64,000 nt of DNA from Bog-950 sp044225825 (GCA_044225825.1 JBGAIB010000004.1:496001-560000), one strand, 5' to 3'; counted from the first letter of the stretch, positions 51,586 through 61,274 are shown. The notes: generated by a model not told the origin, from the letters alone. A program made the numbers and translations.

Positions 51586-51735
51586 ACTACGGCTGCAAAC
51601 TGAATAAAAAGCACGAAATATCAATAACCACGGGTTGTAAAAATACCTTAGGTGGCTTGTATGCACTTAAAAACTTGAGCATGCAGCAATAAATTGTGCC
51701 TGATAAACGCTGAAAACGGCCTGAAATTTTACGGC

Positions 51736-52734
51736 TTATTTACCGGCTTCGTTGTATTTCTTTTCGATGCGGTCGTCGCGCTTTTTGCTGCCGAAAACGC
51801 TGATATTGATGTAGCGGTACGGACGATTTTTCACATCCTTCAACAAGCTATTAAGACTTGCCACCGTAGAATCGACTTTGGTATAGAGGCCATCCTGCTT
51901 AACCAGTTTACCCAGTGTTCCTTTGCCATCATTGATATCGCTAACAACCTGGTTTAACTGAACAATAGTTTTGTTCAAATTTTCCACGGTTTGCTTGAGG
52001 TTAGCCTGCTGTATGGAATCGGTAATTTTATTGGCGTTCTTGATAATGTTGGTCAACTCGGTATTGTTCTTTTCGATGTTGGCCATTATGCTCTTTAGGC
52101 TGGCAACCGTAAGGTTGATGTTCTCGTTGTTTGCATCGAGGATACCGTTAATTTTACCCAGCGCGGTATTCAGTTCGCCCATGGTGGTATAGATGCTCTT
52201 GTCGTATTTTTCGTCGAACAGTTTGCGAATATCGCGCACGGTAGAATCCAGGGTAGGAACCATACCCGTAATTTTGGTCATTAAAGGATCAATCTGTGCG
52301 CCTACCTGTTCTGTAAGGTCCTTTTTAAAGTAAGTGCGGATGGTATCGCCATCCTGGTAGTATTGTTGATCGGCCGGTAAGCTTAGATTAGGTGAGCCTA
52401 GTAGCAGCGATATTTTTTTGGTGCCGAAAAAGTCGGTTGAAAACAATTGCGCCACGGTGCTATCGGTTTTGGGCACCATCAGATCTTTATCCAAATCGAG
52501 CCGCACCACGATGCGCCCGGTTATAGGGTCGCGCTTCATATCGCCTACACGGCCAACGGGGAACCCATTAATTTCAACCAGGTTACTTTTATATAAACCG
52601 TCAACACGGTCGTACACCGCGTAATATTGGTTACTGGTGGTAAAAATGTCGATGCCTTTTAAAAAATAAAAGCCGAGGACAAATATTACAATGGTTATTG
52701 CTGAGAAGATGCCTACCTTAACGGGGTTGCTCAC
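51736..52734 (-). CDS. MlaD/MCE-family lipid transport protein
   Basis: 332 residues if the GTG start is used (SNPVKVGIFSAITIVIFVLGF...), 339 from a TTG seven codons upstream. No ATG is in frame near either. An N-terminal transmembrane helix (about 6-25) anchors the protein. The MCE domain spans about 35-115 (AVYDRVDGLYKSNLVEINGFPVG, VRLDLDKDLMVPKTD, STDFFGTKKISLLLG). A long helical region with regular Asn/Leu repeats follows (NIEKNNTELTNIIKNANKI, ENLNKTIVQLNQVVSD). MlaD homologs carry phospholipid between membranes. It is the second gene of a minus-strand envelope group, 45 bases after the amidase gene. Confidence 0.9.
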   Translation of the reverse strand: MSNPVKVGIFSAITIVIFVLGFYFLKGIDIFTTSNQYYAVYDRVDGLYKSNLVEINGFPVGRVGDMKRDPITGRIVVRLDLDKDLMVPKTDSTVAQLFSTDFFGTKKISLLLGSPNLSLPADQQYYQDGDTIRTYFKKDLTEQVGAQIDPLMTKITGMVPTLDSTVRDIRKLFDEKYDKSIYTTMGELNTALGKINGILDANNENINLTVASLKSIMANIEKNNTELTNIIKNANKITDSIQQANLKQTVENLNKTIVQLNQVVSDINDGKGTLGKLVKQDGLYTKVDSTVASLNSLLKDVKNRPYRYINISVFGSKKRDDRIEKKYNEAGK

Positions 52735-52800
52735 GCTATTAGATGTTTCCGTCAAAAATATGTTTTTGAACGAATAATAAAAACGAAAGTGGATAAAGGG

Positions 52801-54441
52801 CTACTTGTGTTGAGCGTTCAGCTCGTCGGTGCCCATGCGGTTTCCGTTGTTAAAGCCTACAATAAAGGCTGCATTGTAACCGGCATCCTTGGCAACCTTC
52901 AGCATTTTTTCAGCTTCGGTATAAGAGGAGATATGGCCACCGTAGTAACGTGTAAAACCATTTGGCAAGGTTTCGGCAGATAGTGTGGTAAACAGCTTGG
53001 CCACTTTGTCGTACTCTTTCAACTCACCTTTTAAGGCAAACAATTGAATTTTGAACACAATACCTTTTTCAGACTGATGTTCAGGCACCAGCGGTGACTT
53101 GTTTGATTCGGCTTTAGGTTCTGACTTAGGCTCTGATTTAGGTTCAGTTTTAGGCTCCGTTTTGTTAGCAGTTACAGTGCCATTTGAACTGGTAGATCCT
53201 TTATTGCTCTTAGCTTCCTGCGTGCCGCCTTTATTGCCTCCTTTACCCATAGCACTCATCGAAGTGGTATCAAATGGGTTCAGGTTACTTGGTTTCACGT
53301 AAATAGGCTGTACATCGTTTTCGGACACCACCTGTTTCACCGACTTGCCACCGCCATTGGAGTTTTCAATAGGCTTTCTGATCTTCTGACCGCCGGTAGT
53401 AGTTACATACGAATTCGCATCGCCCTCTTCTGCAGACTTACCAGCAGTAGTAGTTCCGCTGCCTTCAGTTTTAGGTGTATTACTTGTAGTTGTAACCGGT
53501 TTGTTTTCGGTTTTAGGTTCGGTCTTTGGTTCAGTTTTAGGCTCTGACTTAGGTTCTGTCTTAGGCTCCGTTTTTACATTAGAGGCTGTGGTGGTTTTAT
53601 CTCCTTTGCCTGCAGCTTTTACAGCACTATCCTGTTGCTGCTTCATTTGATCCATTATAAACGAATCGCCTTCGCTGCCTTCCATCTCCAACTTATAATC
53701 CTTAAAAGAATTAAATAAAGCGGTGGCAATGAGGTCCTGGCCTTTAATAGAATTCAGGAATTTCTCCTCTTCGGGATTGGAAATAAAGCCAATTTCTGCC
53801 AAAATGCTCGGCATGGTAGTTTTATAAAGCACATAGAAACCTGCCTGTTTAACGCCTAAGCTTTTACGCTTGGCATAGTTCTCCATTTGGTTTTCCGCTT
53901 TCGATGCCAGGTCAATGCTCTGATCAAGAAAAGCGTTTTGCTTCATGCTCATTATAATATGACCCTCAGGCGAGTTAGGATCAAACTCGTAGAATTTATC
54001 CTTATCCTCTTCCAGGTTAATAACCGCGTTTTCGCGTTTTGCTACTTCCAGGTTAGCCTCGGTACGGTGTAAACCCAGCACATAGCAACTTGAACCAAAT
54101 GTTTCGGGATTAGGTGAAGAGTTGATGTGAACTGCTATAAACAGATCGGCTTTTGTCTTGTTGGCAATTTCGGCCCTTTCATGCAATTCGAGGAATACAT
54201 CGGTTTTGCGGGTGTAGATGACGTTTACATCCGGGAAATTTTTTTGTATATAGTCGCCCAGTTTGAGTGCAACAACTAATGCTACATCCTTTTCGTTTGT
54301 TTTACCGGGGCCAATAGCGCCGGGATCTTTACCACCGTGCCCGGCATCAATCACTACCGTTTTCAGTGAGAAATTATTATTGGCGTTTACAGAAGTGAAC
54401 GCCAGCACCGCCAAAATGTACAATAAGTGCCTAAATCTCAC
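52801..54441 (-). CDS. N-acetylmuramoyl-L-alanine amidase with SPOR-like C-terminus
   Basis: 546 residues from a GTG start (RFRHLLYILAVLAFTSVNA, a good signal peptide); no ATG is suitable. Amidase_3 domain at about 25-245: VVIDAGHGGKDPGA (zinc His), ADLFIAVHINSSPN (zinc His), and SILAEIGFISNPEEE (catalytic Glu). A Pro/Lys/Glu-rich linker follows with two runs of KTEP/KSEP repeats, about 45 and 25 residues. The SPOR-like C-terminus of about 85 residues (GIVFKIQLFALKGELKEYDK, SSYTEAEKMLKVAKDAGYN) targets septal peptidoglycan. The enzyme cuts the bond between MurNAc and L-Ala during division. Confidence 0.9.
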   Translation of the reverse strand: MRFRHLLYILAVLAFTSVNANNNFSLKTVVIDAGHGGKDPGAIGPGKTNEKDVALVVALKLGDYIQKNFPDVNVIYTRKTDVFLELHERAEIANKTKADLFIAVHINSSPNPETFGSSCYVLGLHRTEANLEVAKRENAVINLEEDKDKFYEFDPNSPEGHIIMSMKQNAFLDQSIDLASKAENQMENYAKRKSLGVKQAGFYVLYKTTMPSILAEIGFISNPEEEKFLNSIKGQDLIATALFNSFKDYKLEMEGSEGDSFIMDQMKQQQDSAVKAAGKGDKTTTASNVKTEPKTEPKSEPKTEPKTEPKTENKPVTTTSNTPKTEGSGTTTAGKSAEEGDANSYVTTTGGQKIRKPIENSNGGGKSVKQVVSENDVQPIYVKPSNLNPFDTTSMSAMGKGGNKGGTQEAKSNKGSTSSNGTVTANKTEPKTEPKSEPKSEPKAESNKSPLVPEHQSEKGIVFKIQLFALKGELKEYDKVAKLFTTLSAETLPNGFTRYYGGHISSYTEAEKMLKVAKDAGYNAAFIVGFNNGNRMGTDELNAQHK

Positions 54442-54522
54442 GTTTCGGATTTTTATTTTTGCCGCAGTATATAAACTTTGTTCCAACAAACAGGTATCAC
54501 AACTATATCTCAAGACTGCATT

Positions 54523-57282
54523 TTGAAGTTTGCACCCCAAATATATCTACACCTTACGTTTAGAAAATCAGCTTTGCTGTTGTTTTTAACAACAACTGCA
54601 TTAGTACTGTCTAATTTTCTACATGCAAGATGCAGTTTCCCTGCAAACTTCACAACGCGCTCTATATATTCAGCTGATAGCCTGGTTAAGGGTAAGCCCT
54701 TAATGCAGCAGGACAGTTCTCGGTTCAGCTCAGATTCCACCCTCCTTAACGATAGTTCCACGGTTTTTGTTTCAGACACGCTTAACCGCAACGACACTGT
54801 AAACATGGCCGGAGGAGATGAAATTAAGGACATAATTAAATACCAGGCCGACGATTCGATTGTGTATGATATGGGTACCAAAATGATGTATCTGTATAAC
54901 AATGGGGAAGTTACCTACCAAAAGATAAACCTGAAAGCCGGGCTGATTTCCTTTGATTGGACCACTTTTAACCTGATGGCCGAAGGGCTGGCCGACAGCA
55001 CCGGTAAATTAAGCGGTAAGCCTTTATTTAAAGACGATAACAACGAATACCATGCGGGCAGGATGAAGTATAACTTCAAAACCAAGAAGGGTATAGTATA
55101 TGAGGTTAGCACCAAAGAGGGTGAGGCTTATATAATCAGCGAATCGGTTAAGAAGAACGAATACGATGAGTGGTTTGGTAAATCTTCGAAGTATACCACC
55201 TGCGATCTGGAGAGCCCGCACTTTTACTTTAAAGCTAAAAAGGTAAAGATCATACCTAACAAAGTAATGGTAACGGGCCCGGCTAACCTGTGGATAGGTG
55301 ATGTGCCTACTCCCCTGTTTGTGCCGTTTGGACTGTTTCCGGTTAAACAGGGACGACGATCAGGTTTGATAATGCCGGAATACGGACAGGACCAACAGGC
55401 AGGGTTCTTTCTGCGCAAAGGCGGTTATTACTGGGCGGTTAACGACTACATGTCGTTAAGGTTTACGGGGCAGGTGTTTACCAACGGAACCTTTGGCGTA
55501 GGCATAGCCTCGCAATATGCTTTGCGCTATAAGTTTACCGGTTCCATCAGTTTCGATTACCTGCGCAGCCGGCCATTTGACCCCGATGTGCCGAATGCCA
55601 AGTCCACCAATTCGTATAGTTTTAGCTGGACACATACGCAGGATCCCCGCTCTATGCCCAACTCCACTTTCGGCGCTCAGGTAATGGTGCAAAGCGCCGA
55701 CTTTTACCAAGCCAGCCGGGTTACGGACGTGCGCTTATTGAATACCTCGTTCAACTCGTCGGTTTCGTATTCACATACTTTCCCTAAATCGCCTTTTAGT
55801 TTGAGTATAAACATGCGACACGACCAAAACCTGCTGAACCGCACGATTGGTTTCTCTATCCCAACGGTGCGTTTGAGTATGTCGCGCGTGGCGCCTTTTA
55901 AAAGCAAAGTGCTAACGGGTAAACCAAAATGGTACGAAAACATAGGTTTTACCTATGCCTTTGAATTCCGGAACGATTTACGCACTTACGATTCACTACT
56001 GTTCCGCAGCGAAACACTGGATAAGTTTTCGATGGGTGTAGATCAGCGGTTTAACCTGGATGCGCCAATTACTTTGTTTAAATACCTGAACGTTAACCCT
56101 TCGTTTAACTACGAGGAACGCACCTATTTTAGAGGTATAGAAAAGCGCTGGGTGCCCGACTCGATAACGTTTGTAAGCTCCACAGGTGAAGTCATCAAGA
56201 TACCGAATGATGCCTCGGGCCGGGTGGTAACCGATACCTTATGGCGCTTTAACAGCGCACGCAACTTCACCGTTTCGGTAAACATGAGCACCAAGTTGAT
56301 CGGTATCTTCAAATTCAAGAATTCGAAACTGAAGGCTATCAAGCACGTGTTTACACCGGCTGTTTCCTTTAACTATAACCCCAATTTCGGTTCGGACTTT
56401 TGGAAATACTACCGCAGTGTGCGCAGCGATGCCAGCGGTAATTTAAGCCGATATCAGATATTTGACCCCAACCCAATATACGGTGTTCCTTCCGCGGGAC
56501 AGGTAGCGGGTATATTCTTTTCGCTGGCTAATAACTTCGAGATGAAAACCTTCTCGAAAAAGGATACGGTTAATCATGAAAAGAAAGTGGGTTTGCTGGA
56601 CCAGGTGAACCTGTCGGGTGGTTACAACTTTGCAGCCGATTCCCTGCGTTTGCAGCCATTTAACCTGAGCATCGTTTCGTCGCGTATTTTCAACCTGATC
56701 AATCTTAACTTTAATGCAGTGTTCGATCCTTATGCAACCGATTCGTTCAACCGCAAAATAAACACCTACGAGTGGAACAAAAACCACCGCCTGTTACGGT
56801 TTTCTACTGCTAACATAAGTGCGAGCATGGCCCTCCACAGCACACCCCGCAGTAAAGGTCTTAGTACGGAAGCTCCACCCCAATTTATGGGCGATTATGT
56901 TAGCTATAACCCCAACCAGATTTACGACTTTGATATACCGTGGAACCTGGGGCTTAGCTACCGGTTTAATATTACACGTGGTACCACCCTTAACCCCGAT
57001 ACAGTTATTACTGTACAATCAATAAGTGCTACGGCCGATTTTAACCTTACTCCACACTGGAAGGTGGCCTTTAGCACAGGCTTTGATATTTCGCGTAAGC
57101 AAATTACCCTTACGAACATAAGTGTAATACGCGACCTGCACTGCTGGGAGTTAAGTTTTACATGGACCCCCGCATTACCTACTTACAAATACCAGCAGTT
57201 TACGATTATGCTGCACCCCAAGAGCAATACGCTTAAGGACCTTAAAATACAGCGAAAAAACAACGCACTGCAGGACTTATAA
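54523..57282 (+). CDS. LptD-like LPS assembly outer-membrane protein
   Basis: 919 residues from a TTG at 54523 (KFAPQIYLHLTF..., then a signal-like helix ALLLFLTTTALVLSNFLHA); an upstream TTG at 54478 would add 15 residues. No ATG is in frame until residue 60. The periplasmic N-terminal part has OstA-like turns (MMYLYNNGEVTYQKINLKAG, SKYTTCDLESPHFYFKAKKV). LFVPFGLFPVKQGRRSGLIMP is the characteristic plug-to-barrel segment of Bacteroidota LptD homologs, after which the barrel runs to the end. It inserts LPS into the outer leaflet, partnered with the LptA-like protein. It is divergent from the amidase gene across about 80 bases. Confidence 0.88.
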   Translation: MKFAPQIYLHLTFRKSALLLFLTTTALVLSNFLHARCSFPANFTTRSIYSADSLVKGKPLMQQDSSRFSSDSTLLNDSSTVFVSDTLNRNDTVNMAGGDEIKDIIKYQADDSIVYDMGTKMMYLYNNGEVTYQKINLKAGLISFDWTTFNLMAEGLADSTGKLSGKPLFKDDNNEYHAGRMKYNFKTKKGIVYEVSTKEGEAYIISESVKKNEYDEWFGKSSKYTTCDLESPHFYFKAKKVKIIPNKVMVTGPANLWIGDVPTPLFVPFGLFPVKQGRRSGLIMPEYGQDQQAGFFLRKGGYYWAVNDYMSLRFTGQVFTNGTFGVGIASQYALRYKFTGSISFDYLRSRPFDPDVPNAKSTNSYSFSWTHTQDPRSMPNSTFGAQVMVQSADFYQASRVTDVRLLNTSFNSSVSYSHTFPKSPFSLSINMRHDQNLLNRTIGFSIPTVRLSMSRVAPFKSKVLTGKPKWYENIGFTYAFEFRNDLRTYDSLLFRSETLDKFSMGVDQRFNLDAPITLFKYLNVNPSFNYEERTYFRGIEKRWVPDSITFVSSTGEVIKIPNDASGRVVTDTLWRFNSARNFTVSVNMSTKLIGIFKFKNSKLKAIKHVFTPAVSFNYNPNFGSDFWKYYRSVRSDASGNLSRYQIFDPNPIYGVPSAGQVAGIFFSLANNFEMKTFSKKDTVNHEKKVGLLDQVNLSGGYNFAADSLRLQPFNLSIVSSRIFNLINLNFNAVFDPYATDSFNRKINTYEWNKNHRLLRFSTANISASMALHSTPRSKGLSTEAPPQFMGDYVSYNPNQIYDFDIPWNLGLSYRFNITRGTTLNPDTVITVQSISATADFNLTPHWKVAFSTGFDISRKQITLTNISVIRDLHCWELSFTWTPALPTYKYQQFTIMLHPKSNTLKDLKIQRKNNALQDL

Positions 57283-57292
57283 CGAGCCGTTT

Positions 57293-58540
57293 ATGAAAGC
57301 AACCGTAATTACCATTGGCGACGAAATATTAATAGGGCAGATTGTTGATACCAACAGCGCCTGGATTGGAAGTCAGTTAAATCAGCTGGGTGTACGACTT
57401 CACGAAATAATTTCGTGCGGCGATGATGCTGAACAAATAATAAGCGCCCTTAACCGCGCACGTGCTACCAGCCAGGTGGTATTAATGACAGGTGGCTTAG
57501 GGCCAACCAAGGATGATATAACCAAGAAAACACTGGTAGATTACTTTGGCACCGACCTGGTATTGAACGAAGAAGTGTGGGAAAAGATGAAACAGATTTT
57601 TGAGAAGCGTGGTTTACAGGTGCTGGAAATGAATCGCTCGCAGGCTATGATTCCGCGCAACTGTATTATGCTGCCCAACTTAAGAGGTACTGCGCAGGGT
57701 ATGTGGTTTGAAGATAAGGGCGTGGTGTTTGTATCGATGCCCGGAGTACCACACGAAATGAAACACCTGATGGAAACACAGGTAATCCCCCGTTTACAAC
57801 AAACTTTCAGCTTTCCGAAAATTGTGCATGCTACGATAATGACTGCCGGAGCCGGCGAGTCGGTAGTAGCCAATAAACTGGCAACCTTTGAGCAGGAACT
57901 ACCTGCCGATATGAAGTTGGCCTACCTGCCGAACCTGGGTGTGGTAAAACTGCGCATAAGTGCTTATGGCGGCGATGAACACACCCTGGCTGCGGTACAA
58001 GAACAGAAAGAAAAGATGAAAGCCATACTGGGTGACCTGGTGTATTTTGACGGCGAGAAAAGCCTTCAACAGCACATAGGCAGTGTTTTGCTTGAAAAGA
58101 AGGCCACCCTTAGTTGTGCAGAAAGCTGCACGGGAGGGTATATATCGCACTTATTAACAGGCATCGCGGGCAGTTCGGCTTACTTTGACGGTAGTGTGGT
58201 TTGTTATGCCTACGATGTAAAGGAAAAAGTGCTGGGCGTTAAAAACGAAACCCTGAATACCGTAGGGGCCGTTAGCGAAGAATGCGTACGCGAAATGCTG
58301 ACAGGGCTTTTGAAACTTACGGGCACCACTTTTGGTATTGCCACTAGTGGTATAGCAGGCCCGGCAGGCGGCACACCCGATAAGCCGGTAGGCACCGTAT
58401 GGATTGCCGTTGGCGATCAACAGCGCATTGTGGCCCGCAAATTCCAGTTTTTTACCTCGCGCATGGAAAATATCCAGGTATTCAGCAATGCCGCACTCAA
58501 CCTTTTGCGCCTGTTTATGGACGGCAAACTGAACGATTAG
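57293..58540 (+). CDS. cinA: CinA family protein (nicotinamide-nucleotide amidase)
   Basis: 415 residues. N-terminal MoCF-biosynthesis domain (residues 1-170): VITIGDEILIGQIVDTNS, MTGGLGPTKDDITKK, MPGVPHEMKHLME. C-terminal CinA amidase domain (about 255-410) with the catalytic Ser in SCAESCTGGYISH and TSGIAGPAGGTPDKPVGTVWIA. Characterised members deamidate NMN to recycle NAD and have pyrophosphatase activity in the N-domain. It follows the LptD-like gene by 10 bases and may be co-transcribed. Confidence 0.95.
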   Translation: MKATVITIGDEILIGQIVDTNSAWIGSQLNQLGVRLHEIISCGDDAEQIISALNRARATSQVVLMTGGLGPTKDDITKKTLVDYFGTDLVLNEEVWEKMKQIFEKRGLQVLEMNRSQAMIPRNCIMLPNLRGTAQGMWFEDKGVVFVSMPGVPHEMKHLMETQVIPRLQQTFSFPKIVHATIMTAGAGESVVANKLATFEQELPADMKLAYLPNLGVVKLRISAYGGDEHTLAAVQEQKEKMKAILGDLVYFDGEKSLQQHIGSVLLEKKATLSCAESCTGGYISHLLTGIAGSSAYFDGSVVCYAYDVKEKVLGVKNETLNTVGAVSEECVREMLTGLLKLTGTTFGIATSGIAGPAGGTPDKPVGTVWIAVGDQQRIVARKFQFFTSRMENIQVFSNAALNLLRLFMDGKLND

Positions 58541-58595
58541 GCCTTATTTAAGTAAATTAGGCTTAACAGGACAGGCAAAGTATGCACAACCGGCA

Positions 58596-58626
58596 TTTGC
58601 TACTCTGTGCAATCCCTTTATTTTTA
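58596..58626 (+). promoter_or_regulatory. Promoter of the E2 acyltransferase gene
   Basis: TTTG, exactly 19 bases, TATTTTTA: the -33 element is perfect and the -7 box has one mismatch from TAnnTTTG. It ends 19 bases before the ATG. Confidence 0.5.
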
Positions 58627-58645
58627 CCCGCAATAAATACGCAAC

Positions 58646-59968
58646 ATGGCGCAGTTTGAGTTGGTTATGCCCAAAATGGGTGAGAGTATTATAGAGGCTA
58701 CCATATTGAAGTGGAACAAGAAGGAAGGCGAAAGTATAAAAGTGGACGAAGCCGTGCTGGAGATTGCTACCGATAAGGTGGATTCGGAAGTGCCAAGCCC
58801 CGTGGCCGGTGTATTACAAAAAATACTTTTTAAGGAAGGTGATGTAGTTGCCGTAGGCAAAGCCGTAGCCGTAATTGAAACAGAAGCCAGCGGCGCTGCC
58901 ACTACTTCCTCCCCTGTTACTAAAACCGAAAGCAAGCCACAAACACAACCTTCCACTGCTACTGTTAAAACAGCACAAACCACAACCACAGCTGCCGCAG
59001 GCGGAGACAGGTTTTATTCGCCGCTGGTATTAAACATTGCCCGCCAGGAGGGCATTTCGATGGCAGAACTGGAAAACATTGCCGGCACCGGTGGTGGCGG
59101 TCGTGTTACCAAAAAGGATATTCTTAATTACGTGCAAAACCGCAGTAATGCCCCTCAGCAACAGACTACACAACAAGCCATAGTTACGGAAACGGCACCG
59201 AAAGTAGAACAGCCGAAGGCAGAGGAAAAACCAGTGGTTGCAGCTAAATCGTACAGCGGTAATGTTGAGATTATAGAAATGGACCGTATGCGCCGCCTGA
59301 TTGCCGACAACATGGTTAAGAGCAAGCAGACATCGGCACACGTTACCTCGTTTGTAGAAGCTGACGTAACCAACATAGTGATGTGGCGCAATAAGGTGAA
59401 GAAGAAATTCCAGGATCTGTATGGCGAGAACATCACCTTCACTCCTATTTTTATTGAGGCTGTATGCCGCGCCCTGCGCGATTTCCCCATGATCAATTCG
59501 TCCATCGACGGAAGCAATATTATCCTCAAAAAGGACTTCAACATCGGTATGGCTGCAGCACTGCCATCGGGTAACCTGATAGTGCCGGTTATTAAAAATG
59601 CCGACCTGCTGAACATCGTTGGCCTGGTTAAAAAGGTAAACGACCTGGCAAACCGTGCCCGCCAAAACAAACTGAAGCCCGATGAAATTGAAGGTGGCAC
59701 ATACACGGTAAGTAACGTAGGCACCTTTGGCAATGTGATGGGGACCCCGGTAATTTTACAACCACAAGTGGCTATACTGGCTACGGGCGCCATTAAAAAG
59801 AAACCTGTAGTAATTGAAACAGATGCAGGCGATACCATTGGCATACGCCATATGATGTTCCTTTCGCATAGTTACGACCACCGTATTGTGGACGGAGCCT
59901 TAGGCGGTAGTTTCGTACGCCGGGTGGCTGATTACCTGGAACAGTTTGATGTAAACCGCGAGATTTAA
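58646..59968 (+). CDS. 2-oxo acid dehydrogenase E2 (dihydrolipoamide acyltransferase)
   Basis: 440 residues. A single lipoyl domain at 1-80 carries the lipoylation Lys44 in EIATDKVDSEVPSP. A Thr/Ala-rich linker follows, then a peripheral subunit-binding domain (YSPLVLNIARQEGISMAELE, GTGGGGRVTKKDIL), a second linker with Gln/Thr runs, and the catalytic domain from about residue 210 ending HSYDHRIVDGALGGSFV (His and Asp catalytic). The sequence fits branched-chain or 2-oxoglutarate-type E2. The E1 and E3 genes are not in the window, so the precise substrate is open. It has its own promoter. Confidence 0.94.
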   Translation: MAQFELVMPKMGESIIEATILKWNKKEGESIKVDEAVLEIATDKVDSEVPSPVAGVLQKILFKEGDVVAVGKAVAVIETEASGAATTSSPVTKTESKPQTQPSTATVKTAQTTTTAAAGGDRFYSPLVLNIARQEGISMAELENIAGTGGGGRVTKKDILNYVQNRSNAPQQQTTQQAIVTETAPKVEQPKAEEKPVVAAKSYSGNVEIIEMDRMRRLIADNMVKSKQTSAHVTSFVEADVTNIVMWRNKVKKKFQDLYGENITFTPIFIEAVCRALRDFPMINSSIDGSNIILKKDFNIGMAAALPSGNLIVPVIKNADLLNIVGLVKKVNDLANRARQNKLKPDEIEGGTYTVSNVGTFGNVMGTPVILQPQVAILATGAIKKKPVVIETDAGDTIGIRHMMFLSHSYDHRIVDGALGGSFVRRVADYLEQFDVNREI

Positions 59969-59984
59969 TAACGGCGGAGTTTCT

Positions 59985-60704
59985 TTAATCGTATTTCCTC
60001 AACAGTTTTAAGACTGTCTCCAGATCCTTGGGCAACGGAGCGGTAAAAGTCATGCTTTCTCCTGTGGTGGGATGCTGCAAGATAAGCTCAGCAGCGTGCA
60101 GTGTTAAACGGGCTATAGTGGGCCGTTCTACCTCATCGGTGTGCTTATAATTACGCTTGATACTTGAAAAGTAAAACGCATCGTTGGGGCTATAGGTATT
60201 ATCCACTAACAACGGGTGGCCGATGTAAGCCAAATGCACGCGAATCTGGTGTGTTCTTCCGGTTTTCAATTCTACCCGTAGTAAGGACGCATGGTGAAAC
60301 TCCTCCTGCACCTCGTATAACGTAAGTGCCTCCTTCCCTCCTTTGTGTACTACCATGGTTCCCCGTTTACTCTGGCTTTCGGCAATGGGTGCATTTATCT
60401 CCCCCGATTTGTCCTTTAGTTTACCGCTAACAATAGCGAGGTAGAACTTGCGTACTTCGTGGTTTAGGAACTGGGCTGAAATATGTTTGTGAGCATCTTC
60501 GTTGCGCGCAAAACATACCAGGCCGCTGGTGCCACGGTCGATGCGGTGTACCACCCACAGTTTACCATACTGTTTCTCCAGTATTTCCTGCACACTCTCG
60601 CGTTCCGATCTAAAGCGTTCCGGTATAACTGTTAAGCCACTGGGCTTATTAACTAATAGTAGTTGATCATCGGCAAATACTATATCGATGGAAGGAATTT
60701 TCAT
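59985..60704 (-). CDS. RluA-family RNA pseudouridine synthase
   Basis: 239 residues. The catalytic Asp is in VVHRIDRGTSGLVCFARN, preceded by LLVNKPSGLTVIPERF. ELKTGRTHQIRVHLAYIGHPL and the C-terminal LHAAELILQHP are standard family blocks. No N-terminal S4 domain is present, so the enzyme is of the smaller RluA/TruC type that modifies rRNA and/or tRNA. Its ATG overlaps the stop of the EGF-like lipoprotein gene by four bases, an odd partner for a cytoplasmic RNA enzyme. It converges with the E2 gene, 16 bases between stops. Confidence 0.93.
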   Translation of the reverse strand: MKIPSIDIVFADDQLLLVNKPSGLTVIPERFRSERESVQEILEKQYGKLWVVHRIDRGTSGLVCFARNEDAHKHISAQFLNHEVRKFYLAIVSGKLKDKSGEINAPIAESQSKRGTMVVHKGGKEALTLYEVQEEFHHASLLRVELKTGRTHQIRVHLAYIGHPLLVDNTYSPNDAFYFSSIKRNYKHTDEVERPTIARLTLHAAELILQHPTTGESMTFTAPLPKDLETVLKLLRKYD

Positions 60705-61207
60705 TTATTACAATTGGCGAAGTAGTCCACGCCACCTTTGGTAAGATTAATAGCCAGGTTATTACCGTTTAAATAGCCGGAACCCTGCACAGGACCGGTA
60801 TAATTGCCGGTGGCATTCTGCGGCAATATTTCAAAACTATTGTAGTCCAATATCGAGCCGACAACCGAGTATCCTTCATTATTGAAGTTACTGATAACAA
60901 TATGCTGTATGATGTTGCCCTGCGTAACGGTTAAGGTATGCTGCACCGAATTACCATTACCGGTAGTAGTGGCCTGCCAGCTGCGTATAAACTTAATACT
61001 GGATGGCGTAGCACAGTAGCGGCCTTCCCACCCAATAGGGCATAAGGTATCGCAATAAGAGCCGCTCCAGCGGCCTTCACACTGGCATTGCCCGTTGCGG
61101 CAACTGCCTCCGTTGTGGCATTCCACATCTCGGCAACCCGGCTTACAAGCCTGCAAACCCAACAACAAAGTAAAACCGTAAAACGTCAGCAAAATGACGG
61201 TTCTCAT
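60701..61207 (-). CDS. EGF-like lipoprotein, homolog of the one at 3.3 kb
   Basis: 168 residues with a lipoprotein signal (LLGLQAC, Cys21). A full EGF-like module follows (CRDVECHNGGSCRNG, CQCEGRWSGSYC, six Cys in EGF spacing), then a half module (CPIGWEGRYC) and a beta-rich domain of about 95 residues (IKFIRSWQATTTG, VQGSGYLNGNNLAINLT). The half module and the beta domain match the lipoprotein at 3.3 kb; this copy has one extra complete EGF module. The gene is translationally coupled to rluA downstream. It could bind glycans or calcium, but no site is identified. Confidence 0.85.
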   Translation of the reverse strand: MRTVILLTFYGFTLLLGLQACKPGCRDVECHNGGSCRNGQCQCEGRWSGSYCDTLCPIGWEGRYCATPSSIKFIRSWQATTTGNGNSVQHTLTVTQGNIIQHIVISNFNNEGYSVVGSILDYNSFEILPQNATGNYTGPVQGSGYLNGNNLAINLTKGGVDYFANCNK

Positions 61208-61274
61208 AGACTACAAAACTAAAATTCTATCGCCAAAAAACTATTTTCGGACGGTCCGTTAAACCCTTGCCGGC

